From: Stachybotrys elegans
Taxonomy: Eukaryota; Ascomycota; Sordariomycetes; Hypocreales; Stachybotryaceae
Direction of reading: 5' to 3'
Assembly (NCBI GenBank): GCA_020746835.1
Contig: JAGPNK010000013.1
Span: forward strand, 682,001-746,000
Length of the DNA: 64,000 nt
Part shown: positions 56,017 to 64,000 of the stretch, piece by piece
How the letters are laid out: every line of letters starts with the position of its first letter
Position numbering within the stretch: the stretch's first letter is position 1
The notes under the pieces: model-generated
What the model saw: only the letters and a program-made list of their open reading frames with translations
Told to the model about the DNA's origin: nothing
Database searches by the model: none
Translations under genes and position numbers: made by a program

Positions 56017-57732
56017 ATGCCCATCCTCGCCAACAACCGCTTCAAAGACCACCAGCCCATCCGCAGGATCTCAGCCTCAGGGGCGAGCCGCCCTATCCAG
56101 CGTCCCACCACCAATCCCCCTCCTCCTCCTCCTCCTCCTCCTCCTCCTCCCCCTTCTTCCTCCAACACCAAACCTCCCGCCCAGCCACAACCACAACCAC
56201 AACCACAACCGCAACAGCGACAACCACCACCACCTCGCCGCAAACGCCCCAGCGTCCTCCGACCCGCGCCGAGAGACTGGCTCCAGCAGCCCAGCAGGAA
56301 GGAGAAGCAGCCTCCCAAGCCTCCCGCCGAAAAGCTTGCACCCAAGCCTCTCCTCCGGCAGCCGGCCCGAGAACACCCTCCTGCCAAGGAACCTGTCAAA
56401 GAGCCTCGCCCAGAACAGCCTCTTGCCAAAGAGCCCGCCAAGGAGCCTGTCCCGGAACAGCCCCCTGCCAAAGAACCTGTCCAGCAGCCTCTCCCCGAGC
56501 ACCCTCCCCAGGAAAAACCTCCTGCCAAACAGCCCGTCAAAGAGTCTCTTGCCGAGCAGCTTCGCGCCAGAGCCGCCGCCAACGGCATCAGGCACCGCCC
56601 CTCTGCACCTCCTGCCACAAAACGAGCTGCTCCTCGCGACAAACCCCCCAAGGACGTCTCTAACCCTCGCCAACAACCCGCCGAGGCTCAATCTCAACCC
56701 ACCACCAGCAAACAGCCCAACGCGCCTTCACCCGCCCACAGAGACAACAACACCACCGCCACCACTGACGAGCATAATATCGAGCATCCCCAGCCCGCGC
56801 CCGCCATGAATCGTCGAGCCCAGCCTTCCTCCCCGGAAGCCTCCTCAGCAAACATCCCCCCGGGCCACCCCCAGCAGCCGAGTCCTCCCCAGGAACCCAT
56901 CAGCGGCGGCACCGACGTCCCCAGCTTCGCCGCCGAGGCCCTCTGCGCCCTCCAGGCCACGCCCTCGCCGACCAAGGACTACCCCGAGCGGCCGCCCGGC
57001 GTCGGCCCGCCCATCATGAGGGAGTGGCCCATGTGGGAGCTCGTCTTCAAGAAGGTCTCTGCCGACTGGAAGATCAAGTGCAACAGCCGCGAGCAGCTCG
57101 CCTGCTACATGGAGGACAACCACTCCTCCGACGGCGTCGAGTACAACAAGACGACCCTCGCCGCCGACACCGGCACCCTCGACATCGTCTTCGCCATCGA
57201 CGCCCCCGTCGCCACAAAGATCATCACCATCCTCGCCGTCTTCTACCGCCCCTCGGACCCCGAGTCCCCCGTCCTTGTCGCCACGCGCACCACGGCCGCC
57301 CACCACTTCTGCGACGACGACTGCAGGGACTGCAGCCCCTTCCTCGCCATCGACCCGCGCCAGAGCGAGCTCGACGAGTGCTGCAGCAAGCTGCTCAACA
57401 ACGTGCCCAAGGAGGGCCCCCTCTACCACTACGACTCCAAGCTCATCCACGAGCACATGGACCACCAGATCAAGGAGCTCAGTACCCAGCTGGAGTTGAG
57501 CAAGCGTTTCGCCCACGACACGCTTCGGAAGCAGCTGCAAACAGAAGACGCCCTCACCCTCAAGACCATGGATTACGACGAGTCCGTCGAGGAGAATGAG
57601 AAGATGAAGAAGGAAATCGCAGAGTTGAAGCGTCAGAACAAGCGTCTCAGAGACGAGGACGAAGATGACCATGACCATGACGACCAAGAGGGAGACGAGA
57701 CCACCCACCGGGATCGCAGGCGACGTCTTTAG
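56017..57732 (+). CDS. Proline-rich protein with C-terminal coiled coil, unknown function
   Basis: Single exon of 571 codons from the ATG at 56017. Residues 30-80 hold a run of 13 prolines and a QP repeat. Residues 110-180 are a Lys/Glu/Pro tandem region (units such as PAKEPVKEPRPEQP, five to six copies). The C-terminal 240 residues look globular: REWPMWELVFKKVSADWKIK, then FAIDAPVATKIITILAVFYR, a cysteine group CDDDCRDC near residue 430, and a helical, heptad-like stretch from about 490 (KELSTQLELSKRF) ending in an acidic and basic tail. I recognise no family. Third-position codon use in the C-terminal part strongly favours this frame. A scaffold or nuclear role is possible but unshown. Confidence 0.7.
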   Translation: MPILANNRFKDHQPIRRISASGASRPIQRPTTNPPPPPPPPPPPPPSSSNTKPPAQPQPQPQPQPQQRQPPPPRRKRPSVLRPAPRDWLQQPSRKEKQPPKPPAEKLAPKPLLRQPAREHPPAKEPVKEPRPEQPLAKEPAKEPVPEQPPAKEPVQQPLPEHPPQEKPPAKQPVKESLAEQLRARAAANGIRHRPSAPPATKRAAPRDKPPKDVSNPRQQPAEAQSQPTTSKQPNAPSPAHRDNNTTATTDEHNIEHPQPAPAMNRRAQPSSPEASSANIPPGHPQQPSPPQEPISGGTDVPSFAAEALCALQATPSPTKDYPERPPGVGPPIMREWPMWELVFKKVSADWKIKCNSREQLACYMEDNHSSDGVEYNKTTLAADTGTLDIVFAIDAPVATKIITILAVFYRPSDPESPVLVATRTTAAHHFCDDDCRDCSPFLAIDPRQSELDECCSKLLNNVPKEGPLYHYDSKLIHEHMDHQIKELSTQLELSKRFAHDTLRKQLQTEDALTLKTMDYDESVEENEKMKKEIAELKRQNKRLRDEDEDDHDHDDQEGDETTHRDRRRRL

Positions 57733-58051
57733 GAGACATAAGTACTTGGCTTTGGCGTTGATCAGATACCCGGCTTGGCTTGATATCACTGGCAGCAATA
57801 GTTTTCCTGTCAGCACTTTTTTCTTTTCTTTTTTTTTTGTAATTCAAGCATTATCATTGTGAGCATCGTAGCAATGCTACCTAGAACAGAATAGGATCAT
57901 CTGCCTCCAACCTACCCGTCCTCGACGTGAGAATAGAGATGTGGATTATCTAGGTGTATGGTTCGTCGCTCTTCTCCCGCCTCCCCGTGGTCCGGACTCC
58001 TGTAATCATCGTGGGTATCTATCTCCCAACGCCAAGGCACTCACTCCCGCT
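57733..58051. other. Intergenic, convergent 3' regions
   Basis: T-rich (57818-57839) after the proline-rich gene; no gene seen. Confidence 0.5.
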
Positions 58052-59598
58052 TCACCATATGCCCGGGATGAATCGCCAGGGCACTCGCTTGCAGTACTCC
58101 CCCCAGGCAGCGCCATACTTGGTCGAACAGCGTTTTTCGTCGCGCTTGCAGCGATGCACGAGCAGCACCGTCATCCAAAAGGCATACAGCCAGACCACGA
58201 CATTTGTGCTGCCCACCAGCGCGCACATGGAGTAGCTGAGAAACAGGTCCCCGACATAGTTTGCGTGCCTCGAGAACCCCCACCAGCCGCTGCACAGAAG
58301 CAGGCTGCTGTGCTCTTTGCCGTCCGACGTCTTGTAAGTAGCAACAATGTATTCAGCCGGCTTGCCCCAGATCAGGCACTTGCCACCCGACATGCGCACA
58401 GCGTCCTTTTGGTAGTTGACGGAGCGAAAGAGAGCGTAGCCGGCGAGGCCAACAGCAAAGACCAGCCCGAGGTATAGGCTGTTGGCCGAGGTCGGGTAGA
58501 GGCCCATGTACTGGCCCTGGATCGTGTACGTCGTCGGGAGAAAGCAGAAGCAGCCCCAGGCCAGGTAGAAGCCGTAATGGTCGTGGGCAATGTCAATGGT
58601 TCGCAGGTACCACGACTCGTTGACGAAGAAATCGAGCACGTAGATGGTCTGGAGGATCGTCATCAGAATGAGCGACGGCTCGATGTATCCTTGTTTCTGG
58701 TACTGATACGCCATGTTGGACAGGTCGCTACCGCCAACAGGTCAGTCTCATCAACAAAGCAAGATCAAGACCATCCTTACACTAATGTCCATGCCATCAT
58801 CCCCGGGCGACCATTGGTGAACAACTTCAAGTCAAAGCCATTGCCGAGTCGGGGATTCAGCTCAATGCCCATGTAGAAATCGTAAAGCGACGACCCTGTA
58901 AATTACCCGAGTCAGTACCAGCTCACCCCCACATGCCAATTCACCGTACCGCTGAATTTTCGATCCTCGGGATGAGTGGGCATCACGTAGGCTTTGACGA
59001 GGGCGAGGCCCGACACTACAAAGCCCGCCAGGTTCATGGCTGCCACCAAACTGCTCCAGTTTCGAGGTATGAAGCCCGGGTCTATGATGCCAAAGAAGGA
59101 GAGACCTGCGTATAGAAGATGGGTGATTATCCAGGCTTGGAGTCCATTGATGCGGTACGAGAGCAGGTACCCTGCTGGCGTGTATTGACCGACGGCTGTC
59201 TCTCCCGGGAGATACTTGTACAGCACTGCCTGCAAGCCAACCCAGTAGACCATGGCAACCAGTCCCTTGTAGGTCAATTTGGGACCATACAGCGCAAGGA
59301 GGTTCCAGAAACCCTCGCGAGCGGCGGCGGCGGCAAACTCGGACAGGGAGCCATCGAATCGGGCGAGGGTGATGAAGATGGAGACGGACGCCAGAGGAGC
59401 GAGGACCACGGGCGATGCTGCGACGAGCGACTGCAGCCACGACCTTCCGATACCGGCGCGGCCCCAGATGTCGCCGTTACTAGAGAGCGCGGAGAAGCCA
59501 GCCCGACGGTGGGCGGCCGTGTCGTCTCGGTGCTTAGCGAGGGTCGATGCCGTCGTGGCCAGCGAAAAGGCGGCGTGGCCCTCTGCGTCCTGAGCCAT
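58052..59598 (-). CDS. Sterol reductase of the DHCR7 (7-dehydrocholesterol reductase) type
   Basis: Multi-pass ER enzyme reducing a sterol ring double bond with NADPH. Exons 59598-58950, 58895-58781 and 58727-58052 give 479 residues, close to animal DHCR7. Motifs point to DHCR7 more than to ERG24 or ERG4: [47 protein letters not shown] across an intron, then [20 protein letters not shown] followed by [10 protein letters not shown]. The C-terminal end has [16 protein letters not shown] and [15 protein letters not shown]. About eight to nine hydrophobic segments follow a 55-residue hydrophilic N-terminus. Fungi normally keep the C7 double bond in ergosterol, so a C7 reductase would yield brassicasterol-like sterols or act on unusual substrates. 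A C14 or C24(28) activity cannot be excluded by motif reading alone. Confidence 0.85.
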
Positions 59599-60602
59599 GG
59601 CCGATGCAGTGTCGCCGAGACGGAGGAGGTGCCGGGGGAGGGACGGTGCGAGAAGCAGGTAATCGGATAGACAGACTGGCACAAGTATGAATAGATGAGA
59701 AGGGTGTAGGCAAACAAACGATGGATGGGTGGGTTGGAGGGGCGAGGGACAGAGCTGCTGGAATGCTGGTGTAGCCAAGGCGGTCACAGGAGGAAGCTAG
59801 GCAAAGAAGACAAGAGAGGCGAGGAAGACGTGTCCTGGATGACGATTGGACTTGCTCTGTCCGTCCATTCTCAGCTGGCTTCTTTCCAGGCCGGCAGATG
59901 CAGAGGAAGCTGAAGGCAGGGGAGCAGCAGCAAGCCCACGGGAGAAAGAGCGAGTCAAGGGACCCAGAATGATTGTCTTTTTTCATTTCTCTCTCTTTAT
60001 TTGTTTTTTATTTATTTATTTACTTTGTTTGCCATTTCCACCGTGTCTCAGACACGAGCTGTCATACCCGACTCACCCTCTTCTCTCTTCTCTTCTGGAC
60101 GCGCACAGCCAAAAGCAAAAAAGAGAGAGAAAAAAAATCAGTACACGTCAAAGCGGTGTAACCCGTCACAGCCCAATCACGCCCACCAGACCCGTGGTCG
60201 GAGCCCTGCCATTCGCCAATGCCTGGGACTGCCTGACGCCCTGAGCTGAGCTGGCGCTTGGCTTCTCCCCTGTTCAGCCGGCATGCGGCAGATGGATGAC
60301 GGCATGGTTTGGGACTAGGCTGTTTCTCTTGTGCTGATCAGCCTCGATCTCGATGGTTGGGGGATGGCCAGCGACTTGAGGAGGCCCCCCTGACGATACA
60401 GACGATATCGAATCAATAGATGGCAAGTGGTAAGAAAATACGCTATGATTATGAGGACAGACGATGGCATTATTAGTTGGCTCCATTTAATGTACATATG
60501 GTTCATTGTTCTTTATTAATATATAAGCACTATTTAACTGCCTGGAGCATACGGATATCATGCCTTCTATTTGTTATTTCATAACAAGGAGTCAAGGACT
60601 GT
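59599..60602. other. Intergenic with repeat R1 copy
   Basis: About 1 kb, with T-rich tracts at 59970-60030. A weak R1 copy is listed. No gene is seen; it holds the sterol reductase promoter and the 3' side of the transcription factor gene. Confidence 0.5.
60368..60442 (+). repeat. Dispersed repeat R1, copy D (partial)
   Basis: GCGACTTGAGGAGGCCCCCC, then GACGATATCGAATCAATAGA and TAAGAAAATACGCT, correspond in order to copy B at 45700-45772. The left 40 bases of R1 are missing. Confidence 0.7.
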
Positions 60603-62711
60603 CTAGTAATCTTGCTGTCTAAGTGGACTCGTTAAAAGTGACCTATGCCAAGGTCCATCAGGCTTTTCAATACCACCAAGTGCTTTGTACAGCATTTGAA
60701 TCATGTCTGCACAGACATCATCATCCACAGCATCAGAAATCGGCAATTTCGTTCGGAAAACCTTGATCGCCATGCAAATCGGCCAGGCGACAAAGGCTCC
60801 GCTCAGGGACAGTTTATTGGACTGTGATTCTTCAGTAAGAGCACTCTCCTTCTGACCATGTCTTCTTGTTTAGGTTCTACTCACCATGGGTCGGTGTCGG
60901 GACCATGTTGAACATATAGTTGCCGCCGCCTTTTGAGCCATGGCCAAGAGATGTTTCGCGCTCTCCTCGTTGACCGGGGGCGGCAGCCCTCGTTTCTCGC
61001 CTTGGTTGAAGGCAATTTCCCATAAGTGAATTTCTGCTCCGTGAAAAAGGATTTGTAGATCAAAGGCGAGTGGGTGAAGGTTCATGAGCCGCGTTGAGAA
61101 AGGGTGAAGCAGAGCATCAAAGTTACTCATGAGTTTTAAGAGGCTGTAATGACGATCCCAAAAACCCGATGAATTGTCTTGTCGTCCGGACTGGGTGCAT
61201 AGCCAGGAGTGATCAAGCACTTTTCTAACGATTGAGGCTACCAGCACAGCACCCGAGAAGGGCGATAGCATCTCTGGATTGCTGACAAGATTTGTCTCTG
61301 TGATGTACGGCATTGACGAGGGCTTCGATGTCGAATCCAGGCTGGCAGGCGAGGGCAGGGAAACAAAGATCTACAGCACTCTTGTCAGTATCAACTCGCC
61401 ATTCAGGCACCCTCACAAGAGGCTCCACCTACCGTCGCGTCGTCTTGCATAGTCGGACGGCCTGTATGCACTCCGCTGTATCCTTCGAGGAGATACCACG
61501 CCCAGAAGCAGCGCCGTCTTTCCTCCAGCTCCAAATGGTCGTGCATTTCTGGGAGTGTAACGTAGGGTGCTGTATTTTCGATGGGAGATGAGCCGCCACC
61601 CCTGTCAATCTGATCCAGGCGTAATATTTTGACAAGATGAGATGCCCGAGCCAGCGTGAGATAGGATTGGGCGCATTTCTGCATCCCGACCTCATAGCGA
61701 GTCAAGAACAATAGAGCCTGCAGTAGATTGATAGTGCTGCAAGGCCCACCTGTTTCCTCGATGTCACATTCATTGATATATCGCCGCGCCTTGGTATAAA
61801 AACTGTTTTCGAGGTGCTTGTGGCTCTCGCTGATGGTGATGGCGAGAAGGGCTATCGAGTAAGACAGGCTTTTCACAGCACCCGAGTTGGGGTAAAGCCG
61901 CAACTCTCGATAGAAGCGCTGCTTGGATAGTATGGGGATGACGACGAAATAAGAGTCAAAGAAGAGCTGGTGCAGCGTCGACAGGTCCTGGGACAAGATG
62001 GACTGAGACGTGATGGACGGTGGAGCAATGGGCTGCGAACTAAGCCGCAAGGACGAAGGCGGCCGCGGTGCCTGGCTGCTTGGCGTAGGCAGTGGGTCGA
62101 TGTAGGTCTGCCACTCGTTTATAGGGTCCTCGATTTCCATGTCGCTTGACTGTATCTGGTCGAAGATGGACTTGTATGCCGCATTGTCAAGACTACCGAA
62201 CTCAAAGTCACTCATCTCGAATTCACTGTATTGATCAAGAGTGAGATTCTTATCAGGGACACCCGCCGTAGGCGTCGGATCAGAAGGAGCCGTGGAAGCC
62301 GGCGACGTTGATGTTGCTGGCTGCGACTGCGACGACTCACGGACGGAGCCGGGGTTGGAGGCCTCGGCAGCGTTGCTCGCAGTCTGCATGGCCAAGCGAG
62401 CCTCTGCTTCCCGAACACGCTCTTCCAACTTATTGATGATGGCCGACTGGGACGCGCGGTGGCTCATCCGGTTGCGATAGGTGCATTGGTAACCAAGCCG
62501 GGAGCACCTACTACACTCAGGATATTGCCTGTTGCATTTGACCTTGGTAGTATTAGTTGGGAGAGAGAATTCTGAACAAGCGGAAATAATACCTTTCGCT
62601 CACGACAATTCTCGCAGCTGGGTAAACGTGTCAGCAGACTCTCCCGTGAGCAGGTGTGCAGAGTTGTGCTCCGTACGTGAGGCGTGAGGGGCCATCCTTA
62701 TTACTGTCCAT
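60603..62711 (-). CDS. Zn2Cys6 fungal transcription factor
   Basis: DNA-binding regulator; targets unknown. Five exons: 62711-62677, 62617-62593, 62542-61433, 61370-60885 and 60821-60603, giving 624 residues. The zinc cluster is assembled from three exons: CENCRERK from a 25-base exon, then VKCNRQYPECSRCSRLGYQC. A short coiled-coil dimerisation stretch follows (IINKLEERVREAEARL). Residues 75-200 are Ser/Thr/Pro-rich. The middle homology region (LHQLFFDSYFVVIPILSK and LEERRRCFWAWYLLEGYSG) is the fungal_trans type, with TGRPTMQDDAT before an intron. The C-terminal exon gives GAFVAWPICMAIKV, seen in related factors. The start MDSNKDGPSRLT and the last intron (GTGAGT donor) are my inference from phase. 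The neighbouring sterol reductase is 1 kb away, and co-regulation is unproven. Confidence 0.85.
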
Positions 62712-64000
62712 CGCTACCGTCTTCGTTTTTGGTTCGTATCGATGGGGATGTGTTGAAACTATGCCCGCTCATCAGGCGTAGGCGGTTGATGAGGCTGTTG
62801 CCTGAACAAAGGCATGATAAGCTCGAGGATGAGATGGAAGAAAAGAGGGGTAGCTTACGTACTGCACCTTTGAACCAATCCTCTGTTACGGAATACTTGC
62901 AGCAGTAATCCCACGACGTGCTACTTTTGTCAACTGGGAAATATTTACTCATGCATCTGCTTTAGGACTACCAGGAGAGACTTCGCGTCGTGTACATTAG
63001 GTATATTGATATTTATAAGTTGAGACGACAGATGCAGTCCGAGGCATCAAGCCAACCAACCCGAGCAACACGAGATACGCACAGCTCTCAACGCTATTAA
63101 GACGGTATCTTGATTGTCATCTCGGAGCCTTCCCGATAAAGACGGGTCTTTGCAGACAGTCCAATGCTTTGCATATCACAAGTCTCCATATGGCATTCGC
63201 CTATATCTCCGGCATGCTCAAGCCATCGACAACTGCAAAGCAACTCTGCAATCCTCTGCGATCCTCTGCAACCCTCGGCGGGGTTGCCTCAGTCTTCTCC
63301 TGTATATACGTCCTGCGCCACATGGGTGCATCTAATCCACTGCAAGCCGTGAGATCAAGGTTACATTGCTTACTTCAGGCTTACTACACGGTACTGTCTT
63401 CACACCATGAAGTGACTAGGACAAGAGGGCACTTCCGACAGTAATACAGTATCCACTTCACCGCTTTTTCAGATAGGAAGGTGGTTCAAGCACAGATAGG
63501 CTGTCCCGGACAGTAATGTAGAGCACCTGCATGTTCGAGACTCATCGAATCCTGATGGCTCGGCTATTTCTTTGAGCATACGTAACAAGACTATCTCTAT
63601 CCCCTTTAGTATGAAAAGCCAACAAACCTGTAGAAGTGCCACACTTGCTGAATCAGCCCCCATGCACATCAGAGCTACAGGAATGCTATCCTAGGCAGAG
63701 AGCTAGAAAGGTACTGGGCAGATACTTGATATCTATATTGTATTTTACAATAAGATGAAGTACTTGTCTTTTATCTACTAGTTACTGGCTAGCATCCCTA
63801 TTAGTGACAAGCCTGCCGCCTTGCCACACCCAAGGGGATATTTCGGGATCACTTCCGGTTCAGGGTGCCCTTGCCCAGATCTGTAGCTTTATCTAGGACA
63901 TGGTAATGACAGATCGATATCGAACCTTGCCCTGTAGCATGGCATCTATGTCGTATCGCAAGATTAGTTGAGGCAAGGCTGGCAACACTGGGTGGCGGAC
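62712..64000. other. Intergenic to the window end
   Basis: No gene supported. It contains the 17-base match to the 9.2 kb transposon end at 62922-62938 and two GACAGTAAT direct repeats (63438 and 63510 region). AT-rich toward 63700-63800. Confidence 0.5.
62922..62938. repeat. Copy of the Tc1/mariner-like end sequence
   Basis: TACTTTTGTCAACTGGG, identical to 9222-9238. No matching partner in opposite orientation is seen nearby, so this is a solo remnant at most. Confidence 0.45.

Noticed and set aside
55829..56809. Pro/Ser-rich frame overlapping the proline-rich gene
   Set aside because: Low-complexity DNA keeps several frames open; only the 56017 frame continues into globular, coiled-coil-like sequence with biased codons.

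Overview
The window comes from a filamentous ascomycete, very likely a sordariomycete and plausibly a member of the Hypocreales; the genus cannot be fixed from the sequence. Evidence: genes on both strands are split by 45-90 base GT-AG introns, several with a visible CTGAC/CTAAC-type branch site; families are typically fungal (HET domain, NACHT-WD40 NLR, Zn2Cys6 regulator, LaeA-like methyltransferase, Dal5-type permeases); the tRNA-Leu(CAA) carries an intron. Gene models below were spliced by hand by following reading phase across introns, so exon ends are predictions.

Layout. 1-9.8 kb: a short-chain dehydrogenase cut by the window edge, an anion:cation symporter (MFS), an F-box protein and a frame-disrupted HET-domain gene. 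9.8-24.6 kb: a Kex2-processed 4-cysteine secreted protein, RidA facing a D-serine dehydratase, an HSL-type esterase, a second Rid-family protein that lacks the catalytic arginine, a TRF4-type poly(A) polymerase, a sugar transporter and thioredoxin. 24.6-37 kb is mostly housekeeping: CCA-adding enzyme, NmrA-like protein, LaeA-like methyltransferase, Yip1, an RCC1-type Ran exchange factor and two proteins of unclear role.

37.9-50.7 kb is the accessory part: an NLR with three nearly identical WD40 repeats, a tandem repeat, a PAN/Apple-like secreted protein, dispersed repeats, an aminotransferase fragment, an intron-bearing tRNA-Leu, a GIY-YIG-like nuclease gene between two identical 57-bp direct repeats with a zinc-ribbon mini-ORF behind it, and a CxC-rich metallothionein-like protein. 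50.7-64 kb: a second Dal5-type permease, a copper amine oxidase with an apparent single-base frameshift in a C run, a proline-rich coiled-coil protein, a DHCR7-type sterol reductase (unusual for an ergosterol-making fungus) and a Zn2Cys6 transcription factor.

Functional links: D-serine dehydratase releases the reactive enamine/imine that RidA removes, and the two genes converge with only 182 bases between stops. The permeases, amine oxidase and dehydratase fit use of organic nitrogen, but no co-regulation is shown by the sequence. The best candidate for something undescribed is the repeat-flanked GIY-YIG locus at 45.6-47.6 kb.
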